This document shows positions 26,580 to 35,628 of a DNA stretch of 64,000 nucleotides, piece after piece. The number at the start of each line of letters is the position of its first letter. Positions within the stretch are counted from its first letter, which is position 1. The translations under genes were made by a program, and so were the position numbers. The DNA is from Aureibacter tunicatorum. GTDB taxonomy: Bacteria; Bacteroidota; Bacteroidia; Cytophagales; Cyclobacteriaceae. A model generated the notes under the pieces. It had not been told where the DNA came from. It saw only the letters and a list, made by a program, of their open reading frames with translations, and did no database searches. Location: NCBI RefSeq assembly GCF_036492635.1, contig NZ_AP025305.1:2480001-2544000 (forward strand), written 5' to 3'.

Positions 26580-27347
26580 ATGCTTGCAATTATATCTCCA
26601 TCAAAAGGACAAAACTTTGATAAAGAAAATGAAGGCCTTGTTTATTCTCAACCAGAACTATTGGATCATTCTTTAGAATTACTGAATGAACTAAAAAAAT
26701 TGTCTATTGAAGACATTGGCTCATTAATGTCTGTAAGCGATAAAATCGCAGAATTGAACTACAATAGATTTGCTCAATTTCACACACCCTTTGATATAAA
26801 CAATGCCAAACAAGCAATTTTTGCTTTCAAAGGAGATGTATACACGGGTTTTTCACTGGATAATTATTCGGAAGAAAACTTCAGTTACGCTCAGAAACAT
26901 TTACGTATTCTATCCGGCTTCTATGGTTTGCTTAAACCTATGGACTTAATTCAAGCCTATAGACTAGAAATGAAAACCAAGCTGGCTAATGAAAAAGGAA
27001 AAGATTTATATCAATTTTGGGATAATATAATCACAGAAAAATTGCAAACGGCACTTAAAGATCAAGGTGATCAAGTCTTGGTAAATTTAGCTTCAAATGA
27101 ATACTTCAAAGCAATCAAAAAGAAATCATTGGATGCGAAAATCATCACTCCTGTATTCAAAGAGAAGAAAGGGGATATCTATAAAGTAATTGCCCTTTTC
27201 GCAAAAAAAGCACGAGGATTGATGAGTGACTATATTATCAGAAATGAAATCAATGACCTTGATGGACTAAAAGCATTTGACAGAGAAGGATATATTTTCA
27301 ATGAATCGCTTTCAAAAAACAATGAATTAGTATTTACCAGAGGATAA
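26580..27347 (+). CDS. yaaA: Peroxide stress protein YaaA (DUF328/UPF0246)
   Basis: A 255-residue cytosolic protein of the YaaA family, which in E. coli lowers free iron and DNA damage under peroxide stress and has a DNA-binding helical hairpin. Family blocks are ISPSKGQNFD at the N-terminus, YTGFSLDNY, LRILSGFYGLLKPMDLIQAYRLEM in the centre, and NLASNEYFKAI. Full family length. The next gene (acyl-ACP thioesterase) begins 5 bases after its stop, so they are likely co-transcribed, though no functional link is known. Confidence 0.93.
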   Translation: MLAIISPSKGQNFDKENEGLVYSQPELLDHSLELLNELKKLSIEDIGSLMSVSDKIAELNYNRFAQFHTPFDINNAKQAIFAFKGDVYTGFSLDNYSEENFSYAQKHLRILSGFYGLLKPMDLIQAYRLEMKTKLANEKGKDLYQFWDNIITEKLQTALKDQGDQVLVNLASNEYFKAIKKKSLDAKIITPVFKEKKGDIYKVIALFAKKARGLMSDYIIRNEINDLDGLKAFDREGYIFNESLSKNNELVFTRG

Positions 27348-27352
27348 AAACT

Positions 27353-28096
27353 ATGGATGAAATAAATGGAATTTGGTCGCAACAATATACTATCCCGTAT
27401 TCGGAATGCGATTGGAAAAATAAATTTAAATTAACCTCCATTTGCAATTTGTTCCAAGAGGGAGCTGGAAATCATGCTAGTTTTAGAAAGTTCGGAAATG
27501 AACATATGAAACTAGCGAATAAGGTATGGGTTGTGAACAAATTTAAAATGCAAATTTCAACGCCACCTGCTTGGAAGCAAGATGTGATATTAAAAACCTG
27601 GGTAAAAAATGCTTATTCCGCGCTTTCCACTAGAGATTATGAATTATATAGCACGGATGGAAAGTGCCTTGCAAAGGCATCTGCTCTGTGGGTTTGCATA
27701 GATTCAAATACGCACAGGCCCACCATGATTGGTGATCATGAATCCAGAATGCCCAAAATAGATCGATCGGCCATAGATGAAAAGTTGTCAAAGATTCAAA
27801 TGCCCGACAACTTCATCCACGAAACAACATTGCGCACAAAATATTCGGACTTGGATATGCTTAATCATGTGAACAATGTCAAATATATCGAATGGGTATT
27901 GGACTCTATGCCAGAAGAATTTATGTTGAATAAAGATGTAGCCGAGGTTCAAATCAATTACGATGCCCAAACTTTTCTAAATGACGAAGTGAAAATTTGC
28001 AGCGCTAATGTGGGCAATGAATTCACAACTTTAGTGAAAAGAGTAGAAGACCATAAAATTCTTTGTTCCATGATCACCAAATTCAAGGAGGGCTAA
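27353..28096 (+). CDS. Acyl-ACP thioesterase (FatA/FatB family)
   Basis: A 247-residue double hot-dog thioesterase that releases fatty acids from acyl carrier protein. The N-terminal hot-dog has YSECDWKNK and the FQEGAGNHA helix. The C-terminal hot-dog has YSDLDMLNHVNNVKYIEW, the Asn/His-containing active-site region of the Fat family (DxNxHVNN-type). The gene follows yaaA by 5 bases and precedes an acyl-CoA thioesterase by 23 bases, so two thioesterases of different class lie in tandem. Confidence 0.9.
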   Translation: MDEINGIWSQQYTIPYSECDWKNKFKLTSICNLFQEGAGNHASFRKFGNEHMKLANKVWVVNKFKMQISTPPAWKQDVILKTWVKNAYSALSTRDYELYSTDGKCLAKASALWVCIDSNTHRPTMIGDHESRMPKIDRSAIDEKLSKIQMPDNFIHETTLRTKYSDLDMLNHVNNVKYIEWVLDSMPEEFMLNKDVAEVQINYDAQTFLNDEVKICSANVGNEFTTLVKRVEDHKILCSMITKFKEG

Positions 28097-28119
28097 GAAT
28101 TTAATAAAATAATTAATAT

Positions 28120-28671
28120 ATGAATAAGTTTAGAAAGATAGAAGATTCGCAAATCGAGATCACACAGTTGATGTTGCCTTCGCATGCGAATTTTAGCGGG
28201 AAGATTCATGGAGGACACTTATTGTCCATGATGGACCAAGTAGCTTTTGCCTCAGCATCCAAGCACTCTGGTAGATATTGTGTTACAGCATCGGTTGATA
28301 GAGTCGAATTTCTCACGCCTATCGAAGTCGGAGAATTGGTTAGTTTAAAAGCGCAAGTAAACTTTGTAGGCAGAACCTCAATGGTCGTTGGGATCAGAGT
28401 TGAATCTGAAAATATCCAAACTGGGGAAAAGAAGCATTGCAACTCATCATATTTCACTATGGTTGCTAAAGATGAAAATGGAAAATCTTGTCCCGTGCCT
28501 GGCTTGATTATCGAAAAAGCTGACGATGTAAGAAGGTTCTTAAGATCAGCAAATCGCATTGCCTCAATGAAAAATCGCAAGACAACTTTTAAAGCAGCCC
28601 AAGGAATTAATTTCATGGCTGAAGAATACTTGAAAGAGCTTGAAGCATTCAATGTTCAACTAGACCTATAA
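28120..28671 (+). CDS. Acyl-CoA thioesterase (hot-dog, YciA/BACH-like)
   Basis: A 183-residue single hot-dog thioesterase. It shows the family pattern ANFSGKIHGGHLLSMMDQVAFASASKH-type active-site helix (Asn near residue 24, His-Gly-Gly near 31, Asp 39) and a VDRVEFLTPIEVGE strand typical of acyl-CoA hydrolases. Expected cytosolic and oligomeric. It is third in the yaaA - acyl-ACP thioesterase - acyl-CoA thioesterase run and is followed 8 bases later by a small exported protein. Confidence 0.9.
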   Translation: MNKFRKIEDSQIEITQLMLPSHANFSGKIHGGHLLSMMDQVAFASASKHSGRYCVTASVDRVEFLTPIEVGELVSLKAQVNFVGRTSMVVGIRVESENIQTGEKKHCNSSYFTMVAKDENGKSCPVPGLIIEKADDVRRFLRSANRIASMKNRKTTFKAAQGINFMAEEYLKELEAFNVQLDL

Positions 28672-28679
28672 GTATCTTT

Positions 28680-29246
28680 ATGAAATACTTACTATTTACT
28701 TTATTGTGGATTTTCACAATTACAGGTCAAGCGCAAGACAACGCTAGTCTATTGAATGAGCCTATGGATTGGAAATTTGAAAGAATTGACTTTCCGTTGG
28801 ATTTTGCTTCCGAAATAGAGTATGAAGGCTATGAAGAATTGAGATTTTCTTCCGGTATGTTTGATGTGAAAAGTGACGAATACTTTACTTACTTTTTCGC
28901 ATTCAATCTTAAACATTCCAAAATTCTGTCAGAAAGAGAATTAACTTCATTGCTGGAAAAATATTATTCTGGTTTAGCTAATGCAGTTGCAAAAGATAAA
29001 ATAGACAATCAGGAACAATACTTTTCTAAAGTCATCAAACTGAATGACGACAAGTGGAGCATTAAATTTCGAGATTGCTTTACAAACTGCGAAGAGATCG
29101 TCATTAACGTTCAAATAAAGCAGAACGCTAGTAATGAAAATTTAAAAATCTTTGCATTAGCTTCTCCTGAAGATTTTAATAGCCCTTTATGGGAAAAACT
29201 ACGTCCAACATTGATAAAATTAAGTAGTGAAAAAGAGGAACTTTAA
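28680..29246 (+). CDS. Small exported protein, unknown function
   Basis: A 188-residue protein with a signal peptide cleaved after GQAQ (residue 19). The mature part is an alpha/beta domain with a pair of Cys in FRDCFTNCEE that could form a disulfide. I do not recognise the family. It is 8 bases after the acyl-CoA thioesterase, making it the last gene of a four-gene run that ends in the terminator overlapping its stop. Confidence 0.65.
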   Translation: MKYLLFTLLWIFTITGQAQDNASLLNEPMDWKFERIDFPLDFASEIEYEGYEELRFSSGMFDVKSDEYFTYFFAFNLKHSKILSERELTSLLEKYYSGLANAVAKDKIDNQEQYFSKVIKLNDDKWSIKFRDCFTNCEEIVINVQIKQNASNENLKIFALASPEDFNSPLWEKLRPTLIKLSSEKEEL

Positions 29247-29258
29247 TCCTCTTTTTTT
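29231..29258 (+). terminator. Terminator overlapping a stop codon
   Basis: An AAAAGAGGA / TCCTCTTTT stem with the TAA stop of the exported protein in its loop and a T run after. It sits between convergent genes. Confidence 0.75.
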
Positions 29259-30261
29259 ATTTATTGCAAAGACTGTCCAGCAATTGTTGATTATTGCCTT
29301 TTTGCCATGTTTCACAAGCTTTGGCTACATTTCCATTATCATAATAAGCCAAACCAAGGTATTTACTTCCATCTACAATATTTTTATCCATCTTTAAAGA
29401 TTTATTAATCAGTCTTATAGATTCTTCGTAATTTTTTATTTGGTAATAATAAATCCCTTTATTCCTATAAGCCCAAGCATTCAATGGATCTTCAGAAATA
29501 CTCTCATTAATAAACTCTTCAGCTTGTTCAGGCTTATTCATTGACAATAATAGAAATCCCTTGTTATTTAAAAAGTAAGCATTTCGAGGTTGCAATGCTA
29601 AAGCTTTGTCAATTTCATCCAAAGCGTTTTCGAAATCTTGCTTTTTCTCGTAAATCAAAGAAAGAACATTATAGATATTAGCTTCATCTGGATTTATTTT
29701 ACGCGCTTGGTCCAGATCTTTAATTGCCAATTCGTATTTATTTTGATAATAATATACTGTGCCTCGATTTGTTAAAGCTTCAGCATCATTCGGGTTTTTG
29801 ACGATGATTTTATCAAAACTAGATATAGCAGCGTCATAACGTTTCAACTCTGTATTAGCAATTCCCTCTGTCATATAAACTTTGGGTTCATGATGTCCCA
29901 AACTTATAAGCACCTTTATATCAGCTAAGCATCTGTAATACTCTTTGACATCTAAAAAAGCAGTCGCACGGTTAAATAAAGCATCCTTGTTATCTGGATT
30001 GTTATCGATAATCAACGTGAAATCTTCAATGGCTTTGTATTCTTTTTGATCTTTCAAAAAAGCTATGCCACGGTTATTCAATGCGTCAACATAATTTGGA
30101 TCAATTTCCAATGACTCATCATAGTAATTAATAGCGTCTTTTAACTGTCCTTCGTTAAGTTTTACATTTCCCTTTAAAAAGAACCGTTCTTTTTTAGTAT
30201 TGGCATCTTCGCAGCCAAAAAGCATTCCTCCGAATAGTAGTACAATTAGATATTTTTTCAT
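29257..30261 (-). CDS. TPR-repeat lipoprotein
   Basis: A 334-residue lipoprotein (signal ending LFGC, Cys 17) built almost wholly of about eight tetratricopeptide repeats, seen as repeats of the AINYYDESLEIDPNYVDALNN kind. TPR proteins are protein-protein scaffolds; an envelope assembly or complex-holding role is likely but not specified by the sequence. No other domain is visible. It lies downstream of another minus-strand gene, with a candidate promoter box between them. Confidence 0.85.
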   Translation of the reverse strand: MKKYLIVLLFGGMLFGCEDANTKKERFFLKGNVKLNEGQLKDAINYYDESLEIDPNYVDALNNRGIAFLKDQKEYKAIEDFTLIIDNNPDNKDALFNRATAFLDVKEYYRCLADIKVLISLGHHEPKVYMTEGIANTELKRYDAAISSFDKIIVKNPNDAEALTNRGTVYYYQNKYELAIKDLDQARKINPDEANIYNVLSLIYEKKQDFENALDEIDKALALQPRNAYFLNNKGFLLLSMNKPEQAEEFINESISEDPLNAWAYRNKGIYYYQIKNYEESIRLINKSLKMDKNIVDGSKYLGLAYYDNGNVAKACETWQKGNNQQLLDSLCNK

Positions 30262-30292
30262 ACAAACCTTTGTAATAGTAGCAATCTATCAT

Positions 30293-30300
30293 CAAAGCTA
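30293..30300 (-). promoter_or_regulatory. Candidate -7 box for the TPR lipoprotein gene
   Basis: Reads TAGCTTTG on the minus strand, an exact TAnnTTTG match, 32 bases before the start codon. No clear -33 element is seen. Confidence 0.3.
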
Positions 30301-30337
30301 AGCTTAAAAAATAAAAAAAGAACACTAAGATTAAACT

Positions 30338-30952
30338 TTATCCTTCGATAAATAAATCTCCATTAAATGAAGTGGGGTCGTATAATAAAAATATATGAGG
30401 AGTTAGAATTTCCTTAAATGTGAATACAGAATCTCTAAACCTTAGATTGGAAAGAATCATCTTCCTAGATGCGCTTGTATGAGAGCGGCCATGCAATCTA
30501 TCTATATCATTTCTCCAAACTTTGATCTTTGCTTCCAAATCGCTAATTGTCACATCGACCAAAGGCTGATGATTTTTATAGATTTCGTCTAAATCTCTTT
30601 CTATACTTTGCCATTCAGCTGAAGTTCTCTCATAGCCCACATATTTGTTTTTCAATTGAAGCCCTTTGTATTTCAATCGAATAGCAGTAAGCTTCACTTT
30701 CTCTTTTTCTGAAAGACTGGATTCAATATCGTTTTTAGAATTAATAACGAAAGGGACAATATTGGTATTAATATAGTGCTTGATATCCAATTCAGCTTTT
30801 AATGTTCTGATGGGAGTGTTTTTATATTCTTCTTTTATTTTAACAACACTTTCCCTCGAAAAAAACACCGCGGCCATGCATGTAATCAGAGCCACAATAA
30901 TGGTAAGAAAAAATGTCTTATTGCTGATTGAGATATTATTGATTCGAAACAT
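30338..30952 (-). CDS. Single-pass membrane protein, unknown function
   Basis: A 204-residue protein with one N-terminal transmembrane helix (about residues 13-32) followed by a highly charged, mostly helical extracytoplasmic part. There is no lipobox and no enzymatic motif that I recognise. The helical periplasmic region after an anchor resembles sensor-type ectodomains, but there is no signalling domain. It is 76 bases upstream of the TPR lipoprotein gene on the same strand. Confidence 0.55.
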   Translation of the reverse strand: MFRINNISISNKTFFLTIIVALITCMAAVFFSRESVVKIKEEYKNTPIRTLKAELDIKHYINTNIVPFVINSKNDIESSLSEKEKVKLTAIRLKYKGLQLKNKYVGYERTSAEWQSIERDLDEIYKNHQPLVDVTISDLEAKIKVWRNDIDRLHGRSHTSASRKMILSNLRFRDSVFTFKEILTPHIFLLYDPTSFNGDLFIEG

Positions 30953-31131
30953 AGCCTTAATTCAAACTGTATAATGCTAAAGTTACGACATTTTTATTTT
31001 CAGGAGAAAAATAATCTATCAATTGGCGAAAATAGTAGATGAAATGCTTCAAATCGTAAAGCAACTGGTATTAAAGACAAAAGGTGAATTAAAAATACCT
31101 TGGTTGAAAGTAATGAATAATGCAAAATACA

Positions 31132-31139
31132 TATATTTG
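31132..31139 (+). promoter_or_regulatory. Candidate -7 box for metG
   Basis: TATATTTG, an exact match to the Bacteroidota TAnnTTTG element, 34 bases before the metG start. A TTG lies 25 bases upstream, slightly farther than the usual spacing. Confidence 0.4.
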
Positions 31140-31173
31140 TGTCTGTGATTTTTAACACTATTAATTACTACTG

Positions 31174-33228
31174 ATGTCAGAAAAGAATATTAAAAGATAT
31201 ACTATTACCGCGGCTTTGCCGTATACGAACGGACCTGTTCATATTGGACATTTGGCAGGTGTGTATGTTCCCGCAGATATTTATGCTCGTTACAAGCGCT
31301 CTATGGGCGAAGATGTTGCTTTTGTTTGCGGTTCTGATGAACATGGAGTCCCGATTACTATCAGAGCGAAAAAAGACGGGATAACTCCACAACAATTAGT
31401 TGACAAATACAATGCTATCATCAGAGATTCGTTCGATCAATTTGGTATTAGCTTTGATATCTATTCTCGCACATCGTCTAAGACTCACCATGACACTGCC
31501 TCTGAATTTTTCAAATACATGCATGAAAATGGTGATTTTATAGAGCAAACTACAGAGCAATATTACGACGAAGAAGCTAAGCAATTTCTAGCGGACAGAT
31601 ATATTACGGGCACATGTCCAAAATGTGGAGCAGAAGGTGCTTATGGGGATCAATGCGAAGTTTGCGGTAGTTCGTTAAGCGCTACAGAATTAATCAATCC
31701 AAAGTCAGCGTTAAGCGGAGCTGCTCCTGTGCTAAAAGAAACAAAGCACTGGTATTTGCCACTTGATCAATATGAGCCTTGGCTGAAGGATTGGATATTA
31801 GAGCAACATAAAAACGATTGGAAATCCAATGTGTACGGACAATGCAAATCATGGTTGGATCAAGGTCTTCAACCTAGAGCTGTAACTAGAGATTTGGATT
31901 GGGGAGTACCAGTTCCCGTAGAAGGAGCGGACGGGAAAGTGCTTTATGTATGGTTCGATGCCCCGATAGGATATATATCCGCCACTAAAGATTGGGCAAC
32001 AAAAGCAGGAAAAGATTGGGAACCGTACTGGAAAAGCAACGACTCAAAATTAGTGCACTTCATAGGCAAAGACAATATTGTATTCCACTGTATTATTTTC
32101 CCTTCTATGCTTAAAGCGCATGGTGGATATATCTTGCCGGATAATGTTCCTGCTAACGAGTTCCTGAACTTAGAAGGAAATAAAATTTCCACATCAAGAA
32201 ATTGGGCCGTGTGGTTGCATGAATACTTGGAAGACCTGCCAAATAAGCAAGATGTTCTTAGATATACATTATGCGCTAATGCCCCGGAAACCAAAGACAA
32301 TGACTTCACATGGAAAGACTTCCAGCAAAGAAATAACAGCGAGCTTGTTGCTATCTTTGGAAATTTTGTAAACCGCTCGGTGGTTCTTACTCATAAGTAT
32401 TATAATGGCAAAGTTCCTTCAGTTAATAAACTGGAGCCAATCGATCATGAAGTAATCAGCGCTATCAAAGAATTGCCTGCTAAAATAGGCAAGTCAATTG
32501 ATTTGTATCGATTCAGAGAGGCTCTTCAATATATGATGGAATTGGCTAGAATCGGAAATAAATATTTGGCTGATACTGAACCTTGGAAATTGATTAAAAC
32601 AGATGAGGAAAGTGTTGAAACCATTATGAATTTGAGCCTTCAGATTTCAGCCAACCTTTCTATTCTATGCGAGCCATTCTTGCCATTCACTGCTGATAAG
32701 CTACGCAGTATGCTTAACATGAACAAAGCTAATTGGAGCGAAGCTGGTTCTATAGAATTATTGGATGAGGGGCATGCTATCAACAAGGCTGAATTATTGT
32801 TCGAGAAGCTGGATGACAAATTTGTTGATACTCAAATCCAGAAGCTAGAAGACACAAAAAAAGCAAATGAGTTGGCTCAGAAGACGGTAGAACCTCAAAA
32901 AGAAGAAACTACTTTTGATGATTTCATGAAAATGGACATTAGGGTAGGGGAGATATTGGAAGCTGAAAAGCTCAAAAAATCGAAAAAATTGCTAAAATTA
33001 ACCGTTGATACAGGGATCGATAAGAGAACTATACTTAGTGGAATTGCTCAATATTTCTCCCCTGAAGATGTCATTGGAAAGCAAGTTGTTGTGCTTGCCA
33101 ACTTGGCTCCTAGGAAAATGATGGGGCATGAATCTCAAGGAATGATATTAATGGCTGAGGATAAAGACGGTTCCTTAACATTTGTCAGTCCATCAGATGC
33201 TGTAGCTAATGGAAGTCAAATAAGCTAA
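31174..33228 (+). CDS. metG: Methionyl-tRNA synthetase with C-terminal EMAP/OB domain
   Basis: A 684-residue class I synthetase. HIGH is at residues 23-26 ([13 protein letters not shown]). The zinc-binding knuckle has CPKCG and CEVCG pairs near 147-168. KISTS replaces KMSKS, in [10 protein letters not shown]. The last 110 residues form the EMAP-II/Trbp-type tRNA-binding OB fold ([12 protein letters not shown] onward), which dimerises MetRS in many bacteria. It charges tRNA-Met and tRNA-fMet. Full length, monocistronic, ended by a near-perfect palindromic terminator. Confidence 0.97.
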   Translation: MSEKNIKRYTITAALPYTNGPVHIGHLAGVYVPADIYARYKRSMGEDVAFVCGSDEHGVPITIRAKKDGITPQQLVDKYNAIIRDSFDQFGISFDIYSRTSSKTHHDTASEFFKYMHENGDFIEQTTEQYYDEEAKQFLADRYITGTCPKCGAEGAYGDQCEVCGSSLSATELINPKSALSGAAPVLKETKHWYLPLDQYEPWLKDWILEQHKNDWKSNVYGQCKSWLDQGLQPRAVTRDLDWGVPVPVEGADGKVLYVWFDAPIGYISATKDWATKAGKDWEPYWKSNDSKLVHFIGKDNIVFHCIIFPSMLKAHGGYILPDNVPANEFLNLEGNKISTSRNWAVWLHEYLEDLPNKQDVLRYTLCANAPETKDNDFTWKDFQQRNNSELVAIFGNFVNRSVVLTHKYYNGKVPSVNKLEPIDHEVISAIKELPAKIGKSIDLYRFREALQYMMELARIGNKYLADTEPWKLIKTDEESVETIMNLSLQISANLSILCEPFLPFTADKLRSMLNMNKANWSEAGSIELLDEGHAINKAELLFEKLDDKFVDTQIQKLEDTKKANELAQKTVEPQKEETTFDDFMKMDIRVGEILEAEKLKKSKKLLKLTVDTGIDKRTILSGIAQYFSPEDVIGKQVVVLANLAPRKMMGHESQGMILMAEDKDGSLTFVSPSDAVANGSQIS

Positions 33229-33261
33229 AGCTTAATAAAATATATAAATCCAATACTCCTG

Positions 33262-33294
33262 AAAGATCAACTAAATTTAGTTGATCTTTTTTTA
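33262..33294 (+). terminator. Perfect-palindrome terminator after metG
   Basis: A 14-bp inverted repeat with no spacer (arms starting AAAGATCAACTAAA), so the hairpin loop comes from its own central bases. It is followed by a T run, 33 bases after the metG stop. Confidence 0.88.
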
Positions 33295-33509
33295 TTCTGT
33301 GCGAAAAACAAATCGAGTTGAAATATTTAATACGCATATAAATGTACATTATTTAATTAGATCTAAGAAGCATATATATACTCTTTGTAGACTGTATTTT
33401 AATTTAAACTTTTTTATAATAAAACTTATTTATATAATTGCTTTGCTGAATTAAATGAAGAAAAGCTGAAAATTTCTTAAATTTCGATTTGATAGTTACA
33501 AAAGGAAAA

Positions 33510-33971
33510 ATGAAAAAATATATTGTTGCCATTTTAATGGTTCCGCTAATCAGCATTAAATTATATAGTCAAGACGCGACTATTTCTGAGCAAGACTTGA
33601 AGCTATTCGCAGCGATGGAAGATTCTGTTTCACGTTTAAAATCCGAAAAAGCCCATTATTTCAACCAACTCGTAGTAGAAGATTCTTTAATGAATTTTGG
33701 TAAAAGATTTTTGGAAATAAAGTCTTCAAATTTATTATCCTCAGAGCTTATTGAACTTGATGTTGAGCCATTAGAACTAGCTGCATATAACGCACTCATG
33801 CTCAAATATGAAGAGATCAAAAAACAAATAAAGGCAGTTAAAACCTCATTGATACAAGAAGAATTAGGCGTTGAACTATATAATAGAATTAAACGACAAC
33901 TGAGAATCAATCCATCTTTCAAAGCCAAATACGAACATGTAATTGATGAAATACGAGATCAAACGATCTAA
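33510..33971 (+). CDS. Small exported helical protein, unknown function
   Basis: About 153 residues starting at the ATG at 33510, which has AAAGGA upstream; the frame extends to 33489 without a good signal. A signal peptide ends around LYSQ (about residue 20). The rest is strongly helical and charged, with two predicted long helices, and without Cys or recognisable motifs. It may be a periplasmic chaperone-like or structural helix-bundle protein. It is flanked by terminators of other genes and has no partner. Confidence 0.6.
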   Translation: MKKYIVAILMVPLISIKLYSQDATISEQDLKLFAAMEDSVSRLKSEKAHYFNQLVVEDSLMNFGKRFLEIKSSNLLSSELIELDVEPLELAAYNALMLKYEEIKKQIKAVKTSLIQEELGVELYNRIKRQLRINPSFKAKYEHVIDEIRDQTI

Positions 33972-34072
33972 TATTTTTTTAATTGTAAGGTTATCATTAC
34001 AATTTCGTCCATTAGGGTAAGGTTTTTGAGGATAATCCTCAGAGATGCAATTTTTTAAATCAGATTTATTTT

Positions 34073-34570
34073 ATGCTAGTTAATAAAGTGTCAATAGAGT
34101 TGTTCGAACAATTATTAAGTTTGTGCGAATCGTTGGAAGATGATGAATTCACGAGCCCGTTGAACATCATTCACAATGCAACTGTGGGTAAGCATATAAG
34201 ACATATACTAGAGTTCTATATAGGACTGAAAAATGGACTTGAAAGCGGTGTCGTTTCTTACGATAAAAGATCTCATGATCAAGGCTTGGAAACAAGCAGA
34301 GCATTGACATCCACAAAGATTAAAGAGCTTATTGATTTTTATCAATCATTGAGTTCTGATAAAGAAATAGAACTTGAGTTTAGTTACCCTATTTCTAAGA
34401 TTGATGACAAAAAGATAGCAACGTCAGTCGAAAGAGAAATTGTGTATAACATTGAACATGCAATACACCATATGGCAATTATCAGAATTGCAGTAGAGCA
34501 GAATTTCAAAAACGTTGCTTTTGAACCAAGCTTTGGAGTCGCACAATCTACAATAGTTTACAATAATTAA
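34073..34570 (+). CDS. DinB-like protein (putative metal-binding four-helix bundle)
   Basis: A 165-residue protein with the DinB/YfiT-like layout. A first His site lies in TVGKHIRHILEFY (residues 37-49), and two further histidines in NIEHAIHHMAII (about 126-137), the spacing expected for a three-His metal centre in the four-helix bundle. The C-terminal FGVAQSTIVY segment recurs in Bacteroidota members. Family functions range from thiol transfer to unknown; nothing here narrows it. Monocistronic, with a strong terminator. Confidence 0.78.
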   Translation: MLVNKVSIELFEQLLSLCESLEDDEFTSPLNIIHNATVGKHIRHILEFYIGLKNGLESGVVSYDKRSHDQGLETSRALTSTKIKELIDFYQSLSSDKEIELEFSYPISKIDDKKIATSVEREIVYNIEHAIHHMAIIRIAVEQNFKNVAFEPSFGVAQSTIVYNN

Positions 34571-34572
34571 TT

Positions 34573-34615
34573 AAAAAGCGATTAAGGATTATTTCTTTAA
34601 TCGCTTTTTATTTTT
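34573..34615. terminator. Bidirectional terminator, DinB-like gene / FAH-family gene
   Basis: A 13-bp stem (AAAAAGCGATTAA and its complement) with an 11-base loop, flanked by A and T runs, between convergent genes. Confidence 0.88.
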
Positions 34616-34621
34616 CACGTT

Positions 34622-35410
34622 CTATTGCACTGGATTATCAATTCTTCCTATGTTTTCAATTTCCACACTGATATGATCTCCAGCCTGCAAAAAACGTCCA
34701 GTTGATTGTCCTACACCTTCAGGAGTTCCTGTCAAAATAACTGTGCCTGGCTCAAGAGTAGTATCTGCACTTAGAAATTCAATAATTTCGGGCACGCTGA
34801 ATATCATATCTTCAGTATTAGATTCTTGAACTTTATTGTCATTCAAAAATGTGCTAAGTTTAAGCTTGTCAGGATTAGAAATGACATCTTTAGTGACTAT
34901 AGCAGGACCTAAAGGGCAGAAAGTATCAAATGACTTTCCTCTGCACCATTGACTCCCTCCAAATTCCATCTGCCAGTCTCTAGCGCTAACATCATTCGCA
35001 ATAGTATAGCCTAATACATAATCCAGTGCATTTTCTTGTGTCGCATTAAAACACTTCTTGCCGATCACAATTGCTAACTCGCCTTCATAGTCAACCTTCT
35101 CGCTTTTCAGTTGACTAGGCAATCTAATCGGCAAATTAGGATCCTGAATACTGCTATTTTGCTTATAAAATACTACAGGAAATTTAGGGAAAGCCAAACC
35201 TAATTCCTCAGCATGTTTTCGATAATTCAAACCTATGCCTATGATATTGGAAGGCTTCAGTGGACTTAGTATTTCTTTAAGCTCTATTTGAGAACCAAGT
35301 TCTTTTTTTTCTGAATAAATACTATTCATTATTTCCAGCAAACTGCCATCTGCCTGTAAACAAGCATAACAAACTCGATCTTCTATATCTCTAACTCTTA
35401 GGATTCTCAT
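34622..35410 (-). CDS. Fumarylacetoacetate hydrolase (FAH) family protein
   Basis: A 262-residue enzyme of the FAH fold, covering acylpyruvate hydrolases, oxaloacetate decarboxylases and related C-C bond hydrolases. Visible family blocks are GIGLNYRKHAEE, the metal-binding DYEGELAIVIGKK (about 112-124), NDVSARDWQ and LTGTPEGVGQ (about 233-242). The Glu and Asp of these motifs hold Mg2+. The specific substrate cannot be told from sequence. Divergent from the Mks operon. Confidence 0.88.
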   Translation of the reverse strand: MRILRVRDIEDRVCYACLQADGSLLEIMNSIYSEKKELGSQIELKEILSPLKPSNIIGIGLNYRKHAEELGLAFPKFPVVFYKQNSSIQDPNLPIRLPSQLKSEKVDYEGELAIVIGKKCFNATQENALDYVLGYTIANDVSARDWQMEFGGSQWCRGKSFDTFCPLGPAIVTKDVISNPDKLKLSTFLNDNKVQESNTEDMIFSVPEIIEFLSADTTLEPGTVILTGTPEGVGQSTGRFLQAGDHISVEIENIGRIDNPVQ

Positions 35411-35628
35411 AATATTTCTTTTATTTCGAATTGAAATTAGTCATAATCCAACTCAATTCAAACTATGTTCTTTATTCGGATTATTGGATCATTTCTAGTA
35501 CCTTTAACGGTCAAAATTGGAAAGAAAAGCTCATTATGCTTGATCCAATTATTATTTTTCGCAATAATGAATTCGCTAACGTTTTCTATACAATAGGCGA
35601 AGGAGTTTTATAAATCAAACACCAATAT

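Noticed and set aside
31051-31149. Short 30-40 codon frame upstream of metG
   Set aside because: It runs through the candidate metG -7 box and shows no coding features.
35431-35613. 60-residue ORF between the FAH-family gene and mksF
   Set aside because: No signal, motif or ribosome-binding site; composition like intergenic DNA.
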